A stretch of 64,000 nt of DNA from Cohnella sp. GbtcB17. Lineage in GTDB: Bacteria; Bacillota; Bacilli; Paenibacillales; Paenibacillaceae. The notes beneath the pieces are model-generated. The model was given only the letters and a program-made list of their open reading frames with translations. It searched no databases and had not been told where the DNA came from. Below, in pieces: positions 42,074 through 50,691 of the stretch (the stretch's first letter is position 1; every line of letters starts with the position of its first letter). The translations under genes and the position numbers were made by a program. The stretch covers positions 55,317 to 119,316 of the forward strand of contig NZ_JAGXJW010000013.1 of the NCBI RefSeq assembly GCF_019091135.1, given 5' to 3'.

Positions 42074-43003
42074 ATGTCCACGCAGACAAGCTACGAATCG
42101 GGGCTCGACAAGTTCAACCGAATCGGTAAAACAACGAACTTATTTTTTCATCTCCTCTTTATTCTGCTGGCGCTGCTGTGCCTCATTCCCGTCGTGGTCG
42201 TGCTCTCCATCTCGCTGTCGGACGAATCTTCCATTCGCGAGACCGGCTACAGCATTCTGCCGACGGCCTTATCCGGGGATGCGTACAGCTATATCGTGAA
42301 GCAGGGCTCGATGATGACGCGGGCGCTTGGCGTCTCCGTGCTCGTCACGGCGGCGGGTACCGTGATCGGCGTCCTGCTCACCACGTCGATGGGCTACGTG
42401 CTGTCGCGTCCGAACTACAAGCTGAACGGGCTGCTGACGTGGATCGTGTTCATTCCGATGATTTTTAACGGCGGCCTGGTGTCGAGCTACTATATCAACT
42501 CGTCGCTGCTGGGGCTGAAGAACACGATCTGGGCGCTTATCCTTCCGCTCGCCGTGTCCTCCTTTAACGTCATCATTTGCAGAACGTTCTTCAAGTCGAC
42601 GATACCGGACGGACTGATCGAGTCGGCCGAGATCGACGGCGCCGGACAGTTCCGCATCTACTTCACGATCGTGCTGCCGATCTCCCTGCCCGTGCTGGCG
42701 ACGATCGGACTGTTCCTCTGCTTCTCTTATTGGAACGACTGGTTCCAGTCGCTGCTGTACATCGACGACCAGAACCTGTACTCGCTGCAGGCGCTGCTCA
42801 ACAGCCTGATGAGCAACGTCGACGCCCTGGCGAGAAACGCCTCGACGATGGGCGTCAGCTACGCGCAGCTCGTCGCCACGATGCCCAAGGAATCGGCGCG
42901 CATGGCGGTCGCAATCATCATCGTCCTGCCGGTAGCGCTGGCCTACCCGTTTTTCCAGAAATACTTCATCTCCGGCCTGACGGTAGGCGCCGTCAAAGGA
43001 TAA
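42074..43003 (+). CDS. carbohydrate ABC transporter permease (LplC-like)
   Basis: A 309-residue permease partner. EAA loop: GLIESAEIDGAGQFRIYFTIVLPISLP; the C-terminus PFFQKYFISGLTVGAVKG is typical of LplC/YtcP. It carries GAGGAGG 5-8 bases before the ATG and begins 14 bp after the first permease's stop. It belongs with the binding protein at 43084. Confidence 0.93.
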   Translation: MSTQTSYESGLDKFNRIGKTTNLFFHLLFILLALLCLIPVVVVLSISLSDESSIRETGYSILPTALSGDAYSYIVKQGSMMTRALGVSVLVTAAGTVIGVLLTTSMGYVLSRPNYKLNGLLTWIVFIPMIFNGGLVSSYYINSSLLGLKNTIWALILPLAVSSFNVIICRTFFKSTIPDGLIESAEIDGAGQFRIYFTIVLPISLPVLATIGLFLCFSYWNDWFQSLLYIDDQNLYSLQALLNSLMSNVDALARNASTMGVSYAQLVATMPKESARMAVAIIIVLPVALAYPFFQKYFISGLTVGAVKG

Positions 43004-43083
43004 CCGAAATAAGCCCGGATCGATCGGGTTTATCATATGTGTCATTCAGGTACATGCTTAAACGACATGAGGGAGGAAAAAAG

Positions 43084-44610
43084 ATGAAAGCATTCATGAA
43101 ATCCCCGCTGTTAATCGGCGCAGCCGCGCTGGCCATGACCGGCCTGGCCGGGTGCTCCGGTTCGAACAACGATAACGGTTCGGCCTCCGGCTCGCCGGCA
43201 GCTTCCCCCGCGGCTTCGTCTGCCGCGCCGTCCGCGTCTTCGAGCGCTCCGGCCACAAAGTCGGGCGAGGTGCCGACGCTCGTCTGGTGGACGATCGGCG
43301 GGCAAATACCGGCCAACTACGACAAAGCCATCGAGAAGATCAACGAATATACGGCCGAAAAGATCGGCGTTAAAATCGATCTCCGCGTCGCCGGGTGGGG
43401 CGAATGGGATACGAAGATCAACACGATCGTCAATTCCGGGGAACCGTTCGACATCATGTTCACGAATAACAGCAAGTACAGCCAGCAGGTCAACATGGGC
43501 GCGTTCGCCGATATTACCGATCTCGTGCAGAGCGCGACCCCGGACCTGTACAACCTCGTGCCGAAGATGGTGTGGGACGGAACGAGAATCGGCGGCAAAG
43601 TGTACGCGGTGCCGACCTATAAGGATTCGTCCGCGACCCAGTACTGGGTATTCGACGATGCGCTCGTCAAGAAGTACAACATCGACCTCGCCGGCATCAA
43701 GACGATGCAGGATCTGGATAAGCCGTTCCGCGACATCAAAGCCGGCGAAGGCAAGAGCTACTACCCGCTGTCGTTGACGCAGGGCGAAGGGTTCAACGGC
43801 TTCTTTAACGCCTACGACGATATGACGCTCGGCTTCGCGCCGATCGGCGTCAAGACGGACGACGGCTCGCGCAAGGTCGTCTCCGTGCTGGAGCAGCCGG
43901 ACACGATGGCCAACCTGAAGCTGATGCACCAGTGGTACAAGGACGGCATCATCAATCCGGACGCCCCGACCAAGATCGAAGCGGATCCGTACCGTCCGTT
44001 CTTCAGCGCGCAGGCGTTCCCGGGCGCCGAAGTGAACTGGCAGATCAACGCGGGCATCGAGAAGTACGACATGGTGAAAGTATCGGGCCCGATCTATACG
44101 ACGAGCACGATCCAGGGCTCCATGAATGCGATCTCCGCCAACTCGAAGTACAAGGAAGAGGCGCTGAAGTATTTGCAGCTGGTCAACACCGACTCCAAGC
44201 TGCGCAACATGCTGGCGTTCGGCGAAGAGGGCGTCGACTTCGATTACGTGAGCGACAACGTCGTCGAGCGCAAGACCGATACGTGGCCGCTCCCCGCGTA
44301 CACGCAAGGCACGTTCTTTAACCTGGCCGTCACCAAGGGCGCGCCGGAAGACCAGTGGGAGCAGGTCCGCAAGCTGAACGAAGCCGCGACCTCCTCCACG
44401 ATCCTCGGCTTCGCGCTCGATATTACCGACCTCGCCACGGAAGTCGCCAACGTGAAGTCCGTCTGGAGCAAATACAGCTACGAGCTCGTCACCGGCGCAT
44501 CCGATCCGGAGAAGCAGGTGCCGAAAATCGCGGACGAGCTGCGGAAGGCCGGCATGGATAAAATCATTCAAGCCGCGCAGGCGCAAATCGACGCTTACTT
44601 CAAAGCCTAA
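43084..44610 (+). CDS. extracellular solute-binding lipoprotein (DUF3502 type)
   Basis: A 508-residue sugar-binding lipoprotein: LAGC with Cys24, then a ~35-residue Ser/Ala/Pro linker. Mature part: LVWWTIGGQIPANYDKAIEKI, GEPFDIMFTNNSKY, GGKVYAVPTYKD. The C-terminal segment (GFALDITDLATEVANVKSVW through KAGMDKIIQAAQAQIDAYFKA) is the DUF3502 helical cap found in LipO-like binding proteins. ATG 43084 follows GGGAGG by 7 bases. It lies 80 bp after the permease pair and before a terminator. Confidence 0.93.
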   Translation: MKAFMKSPLLIGAAALAMTGLAGCSGSNNDNGSASGSPAASPAASSAAPSASSSAPATKSGEVPTLVWWTIGGQIPANYDKAIEKINEYTAEKIGVKIDLRVAGWGEWDTKINTIVNSGEPFDIMFTNNSKYSQQVNMGAFADITDLVQSATPDLYNLVPKMVWDGTRIGGKVYAVPTYKDSSATQYWVFDDALVKKYNIDLAGIKTMQDLDKPFRDIKAGEGKSYYPLSLTQGEGFNGFFNAYDDMTLGFAPIGVKTDDGSRKVVSVLEQPDTMANLKLMHQWYKDGIINPDAPTKIEADPYRPFFSAQAFPGAEVNWQINAGIEKYDMVKVSGPIYTTSTIQGSMNAISANSKYKEEALKYLQLVNTDSKLRNMLAFGEEGVDFDYVSDNVVERKTDTWPLPAYTQGTFFNLAVTKGAPEDQWEQVRKLNEAATSSTILGFALDITDLATEVANVKSVWSKYSYELVTGASDPEKQVPKIADELRKAGMDKIIQAAQAQIDAYFKA

Positions 44611-44632
44611 GACGATAACCGGATAAAAAGAG

Positions 44633-44664
44633 CCCGAACGCGCCTTCCAGGACGTTCGGGTTTT
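44633..44664 (+). terminator. intrinsic terminator after the binding-protein gene
   Basis: CCCGAACG with CGTTCGGG around a 12-base loop, followed by TTTT. It isolates the import operon from the kinase gene. Confidence 0.8.
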
Positions 44665-44689
44665 CCGGTCTGCATCGGCCTGCCAAGGA

Positions 44690-44728
44690 TTGATTTAACC
44701 GAAGCATACGGTATATGGTTAAACCATA
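44690..44728 (+). promoter_or_regulatory. promoter region and palindrome before the YesM-type kinase gene
   Basis: TTGATT (44690-44695), 16 bp, TATATG (44712-44717). A perfect 15-bp palindrome TATGGTT-A-AACCATA (44714-44728) overlaps the -10, a natural repressor or autoregulator site. Its half-site resembles the TATGGTCT direct repeats at 41017. Confidence 0.5.
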
Positions 44729-44762
44729 ACTCCACATAAGTCCGACAGCAGGGGAGCGCCGC

Positions 44763-46493
44763 ATGTTTTCCTTTTTCCAAATTCAAATTTATCGCGGCAA
44801 ATTTATCGCTTTCGCGGTTATTGCGCTGCTCATCGGGCTTGGCTTAAGCGCGCTGGCCACCTACGTGCTGCTGGTGCAATGGCTGGAAAACGCGAAGAGC
44901 CAGGCGGCGGACTCCTTTTCGAGGGTGGAGAGCGCGCTTCAGAACGATTCCGAACGAATCGATGCCTATCTGCAGCGGGTATACTCCAACGCCGGCCTCG
45001 TGGCCGACGTCCGCTATTTTCTCGGCAACAGCGCGGAAGGCTATCTGACGGTCAGGCTTCAGAACAGCCGCTTCGATCAGACGCTCGTCTCGTTTCCCGA
45101 GGACATGAAGGCATTTCTCGGCAACAGCGGGCAAAATCGCATCGTGCAAGTCAGCCTCCATACCGCGGAGCAAGGCAACGTCGTGCGCTTCGGCAGCGGC
45201 GGGGGCACGAGCTTCAAGTTCAATGTGCCGAACACGGACGATCTATTCAAGGAGACGATCCAAAGAGGCTTCGTCATTCGCAAGCAGCTGCTCGATCCGA
45301 ATCAGATCTCGCGGCAGCTCGGCGAATTCCGTTTTCTCGTCGGCAGCGATGCGCTGTTCGCGAACGTGCAGAACAACCGGCGGATGGGATCCGCCGCCGT
45401 CAGCCCTGCGGGCGACGTCTATCTCCCGGGCGGCGCAGACCGCGCGGGGGAGGCGCTGTTCCGCAAAGCCGCGGCGAACGGACGCAGCCAGGGTTTCATT
45501 GGCCGCGGCGACTTGGGCCGCGCCTTTTACGTCGCCTACCGCTCCCAATCGTTCGACTACCAATTCGTCAGCGTCGTAGACTTGTCCGTGCTCGTGCGGC
45601 AGAAAGCGGGCATTCTGCTTCTCGTATGGTTAGTGGTATGGACGGCCATGGGCAGCGTCCTCCTGCTCGCCGCCTACAATTTGCGCGAAGCCGCCGGCTT
45701 CCTGCGCCGCATCATCCATTCGATCGAACGGGTCAAATCCGCCAACTTCACGCCGGTCAGTCCCGCGCGCTACCGCAAGAAGGAGTACGGGATGATCGCG
45801 GCGGAGCTCGACGATATGACCTTGCAGCTCAACAAGCATATTCAGACGGAATATCTGCTCAAGCTGAAGCAGCAGGAGACGGAAATGAAGGCGCTTCAGC
45901 ATCAGATCAATCCGCATTTCCTGTACAATACGCTGGAAATCATTCGCTCCTCCGCCCTGTCGGGCCGCTCGGACGATACGGCCGAGGCGATCGGGACGCT
46001 TGGCGCGCTGTACCGCGAGATCGTCAAAAACGAAAATATCATCCCGCTGGGCAGCGAGCTTGCCTTGCTGCAAAAGTATTTAAAGATTATGGAATTCAAA
46101 TATCCGGACCGTTTTTTCTACCAGCTGGACGTGGACGAAGCGCTGCTGTCGCTGCCTACGGTGAAGTTCTGGATGCAGCCGCTGGCGGAGAACTTTTTCG
46201 TGCACGGCTTCGATCCGGACCACGAGTTCAACCTGCTCGTCGTAAACGGCACGGAGCGCGCGGATGCCTACGTGCTGGAGATGGTGGACAACGGAGCCAC
46301 GATCACGAAGGAGCGGCTGGCCGAGATCCGCCGCCATCTGTCGCTGAGCGAGGATTCCGCGGCTGAGAGCATCGGCCTGCGGAACGTGTACACGCGGCTC
46401 CACTTTTTTCATGGCAAAGGCTTCGCGATGCAGATCGATAACAATGAGGAAGCGGGCGTGAAGATCACCTTAACCTTTGCGAAGGGGGCGTAA
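44763..46493 (+). CDS. sensor histidine kinase (YesM/LytS class)
   Basis: A 576-residue membrane kinase. TM1 at about 14-38, extracellular sensor, TM2 at about 283-307, then a HAMP-like linker. The His_kinase box QHQINPHFLYNTLE carries phospho-acceptor His385. The ATPase domain is atypical: the N-box reads LAENFFVHGFD rather than VENAIKHG, and the G1 box reads VDNGATI, lacking the second Gly of DxGxG; the G2 region SIGLRNVYTRL is normal. The kinase may therefore bind nucleotide weakly or belong to a divergent subgroup. It is followed 3 bp later by its response regulator. Confidence 0.9.
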   Translation: MFSFFQIQIYRGKFIAFAVIALLIGLGLSALATYVLLVQWLENAKSQAADSFSRVESALQNDSERIDAYLQRVYSNAGLVADVRYFLGNSAEGYLTVRLQNSRFDQTLVSFPEDMKAFLGNSGQNRIVQVSLHTAEQGNVVRFGSGGGTSFKFNVPNTDDLFKETIQRGFVIRKQLLDPNQISRQLGEFRFLVGSDALFANVQNNRRMGSAAVSPAGDVYLPGGADRAGEALFRKAAANGRSQGFIGRGDLGRAFYVAYRSQSFDYQFVSVVDLSVLVRQKAGILLLVWLVVWTAMGSVLLLAAYNLREAAGFLRRIIHSIERVKSANFTPVSPARYRKKEYGMIAAELDDMTLQLNKHIQTEYLLKLKQQETEMKALQHQINPHFLYNTLEIIRSSALSGRSDDTAEAIGTLGALYREIVKNENIIPLGSELALLQKYLKIMEFKYPDRFFYQLDVDEALLSLPTVKFWMQPLAENFFVHGFDPDHEFNLLVVNGTERADAYVLEMVDNGATITKERLAEIRRHLSLSEDSAAESIGLRNVYTRLHFFHGKGFAMQIDNNEEAGVKITLTFAKGA

Positions 46494-46496
46494 GGC

Positions 46497-47258
46497 ATGT
46501 ACAAGCTTCTGATCGTGGACGACGAGCCGCAAATTCTGGAAGGCGTGAAGCGCACGCTGGACTGGGAGAAGCTCGGCTTCGCGCATATCGAAACGAGCGA
46601 GACGTACGACGGCGCCATCGCCAAAGCCGTGGCGTTCGGTCCGGACCTCGCGATCTTCGACGTCTGCATCGGCAAGGAGCGCGGATACGACGCCATCCGC
46701 AAGCTGAAAGAAATCCGGCTGCCCGCTACCTATATAATGATGAGCGGCTACGAGCAGTTCGAATACGCCGTGCAGGCGATTCACTGCGGCGCCAAGGATT
46801 ATCTGCTCAAGCCCATCGAGCGCGTCAAGCTGCAGGCGCTTGTGGAGCGGATTATCGTCGAGGATCTGAACGGCACGATCGAGGGGGCGGAGCCGGACGA
46901 CCGTGACATGGACCCGATTCTCGGCGTGCGGTACGACAGCCTGTCCAAGCTGACCAACCGCATCCTACAGATGGTCAAGGCGGAGTACGGACACAATCTC
47001 AACCTCAAGACGGTGGCCGAGCGCTTTCGCATGAACGGAACCTATCTCGGCCAGCTTTTCCTGAAGGAAACGCAGATGAAATTTTCGGAGTACCTGATGG
47101 CTTACCGGATGTTCCGGGCGCGCGAACGCATCCAGACGACGGACGAGAAAATAGCGACGATCGCCCAGTCGGTAGGGTATGCCAACCTGAACTACTTTTA
47201 TACGCATTTCAACGCTTACTTTCACAAGTCGCCTTCGGACCTGCGGAGAAAGGATTAG
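46497..47258 (+). CDS. response regulator, AraC-type output (YesN class, short form)
   Basis: A 253-residue regulator. Receiver domain at 1-120 with acidic pocket D8/D9, phospho-acceptor Asp55 (LAIFDVCIG) and Lys in DYLLKPI. The AraC output (about 155-253) has LNLKTVAERFRMNGTYLGQLFLKE and IATIAQSVGYANLNYFYTHFNAYF, closing at SPSDLR. Typical YesN proteins are about 500 residues with a long central linker; here the linker is nearly absent. Likely regulates the importer at 41115-44610. Confidence 0.92.
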   Translation: MYKLLIVDDEPQILEGVKRTLDWEKLGFAHIETSETYDGAIAKAVAFGPDLAIFDVCIGKERGYDAIRKLKEIRLPATYIMMSGYEQFEYAVQAIHCGAKDYLLKPIERVKLQALVERIIVEDLNGTIEGAEPDDRDMDPILGVRYDSLSKLTNRILQMVKAEYGHNLNLKTVAERFRMNGTYLGQLFLKETQMKFSEYLMAYRMFRARERIQTTDEKIATIAQSVGYANLNYFYTHFNAYFHKSPSDLRRKD

Positions 47259-47265
47259 TGCGGCT

Positions 47266-48780
47266 ATGCGACATCGGCGAATCGGGGGACCGTTCTTCAA
47301 GACGGCCATGCTGGCCGCGCTGCTGGCGCTGCCGCTGTCGGGCTGCATGACCCGGTCGGCCGGGGGCGATCAGCCGGAGCGCGAGAGCCGCCCCGTGAAT
47401 TTGATCTACTATACGATCGGCAATCCCGATCCCGACCTGAAGCAGGTCAACGACAAGATTAATGAAGTGACGGCCAAAAAAATCGGGGTTACGATTACTT
47501 ATATCAAGGTAGGCTGGCAGGAATACAACGACCGGCTCCAAACGCTGATCTCGACGGGCTCGCCGTTCGATATCGCGTTCGCCACCAACTATGCGGCCTT
47601 CGTGCAGCGGGGCGCCTGGCTCAAGCTGGATGAAGCGCTGGCCGGGCCCGGCCGGGAAATGTACGAAGCGATCGACCCTGTGCTGTGGGAGGGCGTCCGC
47701 ATGGAGGATGGGGGGATCTACGGCGTGCCGACGAACAAGGAGCTCGCGGTCCGGATGCAGTGGATGTACCCTGAGTCGCTCGTGCGAAAATACGGCATCG
47801 ATATCGCCAAGTACGATACGCTGGAATCCCTGGCGCCGCTGCTCGAGATGATCAGCGACAAGGAGCCCGGCTATCAGCCGATGGAGCTGGACAAGGATTC
47901 GCAAAATTTTTTCGCGCTGGACGGCTACGAGTACGTGACCGACAAGCCGCTGCCGCTCATGGTCCGATCGCTCGACCCGCAGGCGCCGGTGGTTGGCATC
48001 TTCGAGACGGAGGAAGCCAGACGTGTGCTGGACACGCTCCGCGGCTATTATCTCAAGGGCTACATCAATGAAGATGCAGCCCTGCGGGAGGGCCAGAACC
48101 TGAAGCGGGGAGACCGGGTATTCTGGAAGCCCGCGGGCGGCGGTCCGCTCGCGGAGAACAGCTGGAGCAAGGATCGCGGCTACGAGGTCGTCGCCCACCC
48201 CGTGTCGCCGCCCCTGATCACGACCGAATCCGTCCGCGGCGGGATCATGGCGGTCAACGCCAACTCCGCGCATCCCGCCGAGAGCGTCAAGTTCCTGAAT
48301 CTGCTCAACACGGACCCCGAGGTGCGCAATCTGTTCAACTACGGCATCGAGGGCGTGCACTACACGCTGGACGCCAACGGGCAGGTGCTGCCGAAGTCAT
48401 CGGGGGACGGCGGCGAGCAGGACGGGACGGTCGGCTACGAGGGGGTGCAGTACACCCAGGGCAACTGGTTTATTCTCAAGACGCTTGGCGGGGAGTACCC
48501 GGATCCCTTGGACAAATGGGACCAATATAGGGCGGCCAACGCCGGCTACGTCAAATCCAGGCTGTTCGGCTTCACGCCGGATCTGGCCGGCATGTCCGTC
48601 CAGCTCGACAATATCAGAACGGTGTGGGAAAAGTACTATCCGGGCCTGATGACCGGCAGCGTGGACGTGGACGCCGTATTGCCCAAGTTCAACGCGGAGC
48701 TCCGGCAGGCGGGGCTCGACGAGGTGCGGGCGGAAGTCCAAGGACAGTTGGATGCCTGGCGAGGGCGCCATAAGCCATAA
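47266..48780 (+). CDS. second extracellular solute-binding lipoprotein (DUF3502 type)
   Basis: A 504-residue lipoprotein (LSGC, Cys27) homologous in pattern to the protein at 43084: VNLIYYTIGNPDPDLKQVNDKI, GSPFDIAFATNYAAF, GGIYGVPTNKE, and a DUF3502-like C-terminus (GFTPDLAGMSVQLDNIRTVW through LDEVRAEVQGQLDAW). It starts 7 bp after the response-regulator gene, so it is co-transcribed with the two-component system rather than with permeases. It may feed the same permeases or present ligand to the kinase's sensor domain. A terminator follows. Confidence 0.9.
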   Translation: MRHRRIGGPFFKTAMLAALLALPLSGCMTRSAGGDQPERESRPVNLIYYTIGNPDPDLKQVNDKINEVTAKKIGVTITYIKVGWQEYNDRLQTLISTGSPFDIAFATNYAAFVQRGAWLKLDEALAGPGREMYEAIDPVLWEGVRMEDGGIYGVPTNKELAVRMQWMYPESLVRKYGIDIAKYDTLESLAPLLEMISDKEPGYQPMELDKDSQNFFALDGYEYVTDKPLPLMVRSLDPQAPVVGIFETEEARRVLDTLRGYYLKGYINEDAALREGQNLKRGDRVFWKPAGGGPLAENSWSKDRGYEVVAHPVSPPLITTESVRGGIMAVNANSAHPAESVKFLNLLNTDPEVRNLFNYGIEGVHYTLDANGQVLPKSSGDGGEQDGTVGYEGVQYTQGNWFILKTLGGEYPDPLDKWDQYRAANAGYVKSRLFGFTPDLAGMSVQLDNIRTVWEKYYPGLMTGSVDVDAVLPKFNAELRQAGLDEVRAEVQGQLDAWRGRHKP

Positions 48781-48789
48781 GAAACGCAG

Positions 48790-48835
48790 CGAAGACCGCC
48801 GGCATGGTGCATGAAGCCGAGCGGTCTTCGTTTTT
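48790..48835 (+). terminator. intrinsic terminator after the second binding-protein gene
   Basis: CGAAGACCGC with GCGGTCTTCG, loop about 21 bases, followed by TTTTT. It separates convergent operons; its T-tract serves the plus strand. Confidence 0.8.
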
Positions 48836-48838
48836 CGT

Positions 48839-49672
48839 TTAACCTTTCACCGCGCCGGCGACGACGCCTTTGACGATGTACTTTTGCAGGAACATGAACA
48901 CGACGATCGACGGCAGGACGGCCATCACCATGGCGGTCATCGCGTACTGCCAGTCCGACGTGTACTGGCCGACGAACGTGTAGGCCGCGAGCGTCAGCGT
49001 CTTGGTTGTGGGCGAGCCGTTGACCATGAGGAGCGGGAGCAGGAAGTCGTTCCAGATCCACATGACGTCGATGATGACGATCGTCGCCGTGACGGACTTG
49101 AGCAGCGGGAAGATGATGCGGAAGAACAGCCCGAAGCCGGAAGCCCCGTCGATCATCGCGCTCTCGTCGAGCTCTCTCGGAATGCCTTTTACGAACCCGT
49201 GATAGATGAAGACGGCCAGCGGCGCGCCGAAGCCCCAGTACAGCAGGCCGAGTCCCCAGGTGCTGTCGGACAGATGTAGGAACCGCGCGGTCTTGAGCAC
49301 CGTGAGCATGATCGACTGGAACGGGATCAGCATCGGCATGATGCAGATAAAGTAGACGATGCCGCTCAGCCTCGACTTCGTGCGCGCCAGCTTGTAGGCG
49401 GCGATCGAAGAGACGAGGACGATGCCGGCCAGGCCCAATACGGTGATGATCGTATTGTTCAGGAACAGGCGCGGGTAGTTGATGAACTTCCACACGTACG
49501 AGTAGTTGGCGAACGTCCAGTGATGCGGCAGCGCGATGACGTCGGACATGACCTCCTGGAAGCTCTTGAACGAGTTGAAGATCGCCAGGAAGAGCGGGTA
49601 CAGGAACACGAGGGAGAGCAGGACCATGACGATCTCGCCGATCCAGCGAGCGGCTTTGTTCGAAGCGGACAT
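48839..49672 (-). CDS. carbohydrate ABC transporter permease (MsmG/MalG-like)
   Basis: A 277-residue CUT1 permease. EAA loop: LDESAMIDGASGFGLFFRIIFPLL; ends KYIVKGVVAGAVKG. The helices and the FNSFKSFQEV opening match MsmG/MalG. Its start overlaps the upstream permease's stop by one base (TAATG), so the two are translationally coupled. Context with the MsmE-like protein and the GH36 enzyme suggests melibiose/raffinose-type alpha-galactosides. No ATPase is encoded. Confidence 0.92.
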   Translation of the reverse strand: MSASNKAARWIGEIVMVLLSLVFLYPLFLAIFNSFKSFQEVMSDVIALPHHWTFANYSYVWKFINYPRLFLNNTIITVLGLAGIVLVSSIAAYKLARTKSRLSGIVYFICIMPMLIPFQSIMLTVLKTARFLHLSDSTWGLGLLYWGFGAPLAVFIYHGFVKGIPRELDESAMIDGASGFGLFFRIIFPLLKSVTATIVIIDVMWIWNDFLLPLLMVNGSPTTKTLTLAAYTFVGQYTSDWQYAMTAMVMAVLPSIVVFMFLQKYIVKGVVAGAVKG

Positions 49673-50559
49673 TAGGCCTCAACCTCCCTGCGCTTGAAGA
49701 TGGTGAGCTGGATGACGGTGATGATCAGGACGGCGACGAACAAAATGAGTGCCTTGGCGGTGCCGTAGCCGTACAGGTTGTTCGTGAAGGTGTCGCGGTA
49801 AATGTCGTAGGCGATGCTGTACGTCGTGCCGCCGGGTCCGCCTCCGGTGAGGGACAGGATGACGTCGAACACCTTGATGGAGTTGGTCAGCGCCATGAAG
49901 ACGGCGATCGTGATCGACGGCGCGAGCAGCGGCAGCGTCACGCTGAAGAAGCGGCGAACGGGTCCGGCGCCGTCCACGACGGCGGCTTCCTTCAGATCGC
50001 CCGGCACGGACTGCAGGCCCGCGATGTAGATGACGAGATAAAAGCCGATCGACTGCCAGATCGAGACGAACAGGACCGATATGAAGGCCAGTCCCGGCTC
50101 CCCGAGCCAGCTCATTTTGAAAATATGCCAGCCCGTGCTGTCGCCGAGCGACTCGAAGCCCTGCATGAAGATGAACTTCCAGATGAAGCCGACGATGACG
50201 AGGCTGAGAATGTACGGGATAAAAAAGGCGGCCCGCAGCCATGTCTTGGTCTTCAGCTTGGCGTCGAGGACGAGCGCCAGCAGAATGGCCAGCACGTTGA
50301 TGAGCACGATATACAGCACGGCGTACTTGACCGTGAACCAGGCCGCGTTCGTGAAGTTGGCGTCGCCGGTGAAGATCTGCTTGAAGTTGTCCAGGCCGAT
50401 AAACTTCGGATGCTTGGAGATGCCGTTCCACTTGGTCAGCGAATAGCGGACGGTCATGACGAACGGAATGTAAAAGGCAACGGCCACGCAGATCAGAACG
50501 GGCAGCGTGAACAGGCCGAACTCCATCTTGGAGCGCCATTTGCGGTAAAACGAGGCCAT
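49672..50559 (-). CDS. carbohydrate ABC transporter permease (MsmF/MalF-like)
   Basis: A 295-residue permease partner. Six helices; EAA loop: GDLKEAAVVDGAGPVRRFFSVTLPLLAP; LTGGGPGGTTYSIAYDIY is a conserved MsmF/UgpA-type segment. ATG 50559 has GAGGTG upstream. It diverges from the YesM-type kinase, sharing a region with back-to-back -10 elements. Confidence 0.92.
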   Translation of the reverse strand: MASFYRKWRSKMEFGLFTLPVLICVAVAFYIPFVMTVRYSLTKWNGISKHPKFIGLDNFKQIFTGDANFTNAAWFTVKYAVLYIVLINVLAILLALVLDAKLKTKTWLRAAFFIPYILSLVIVGFIWKFIFMQGFESLGDSTGWHIFKMSWLGEPGLAFISVLFVSIWQSIGFYLVIYIAGLQSVPGDLKEAAVVDGAGPVRRFFSVTLPLLAPSITIAVFMALTNSIKVFDVILSLTGGGPGGTTYSIAYDIYRDTFTNNLYGYGTAKALILFVAVLIITVIQLTIFKRREVEA

Positions 50560-50599
50560 AGCGGCACCTCTTCTCTCTTGTGGTGTGACGGGTTTAGGC

Positions 50600-50613
50600 T
50601 ATAATGCATTATA
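50600..50613. promoter_or_regulatory. palindromic overlapping divergent -10 elements
   Basis: TATAATGCATTATA is a perfect 14-bp palindrome providing a consensus -10 for both directions. Plus strand: TTGTGG 16 bp upstream. Minus strand: TTAGGA at 17 bp. Polymerases bound at the two promoters would exclude each other, linking kinase and permease expression. Confidence 0.6.
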
Positions 50614-50642
50614 AAACGGCGCTGAATGCGTCCTAAATGGAT

Positions 50643-50658
50643 TTAAGTAATCACTTAA
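50643..50658. promoter_or_regulatory. candidate operator palindrome
   Basis: TTAAGT-AATC-ACTTAA is a perfect 6+6 dyad between the divergent promoters and the kinase start. Possible regulator site; identity unknown. Confidence 0.4.
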
Positions 50659-50691
50659 GGGTAATAAGGTGAACTGGAACCGGAGGCGCTT

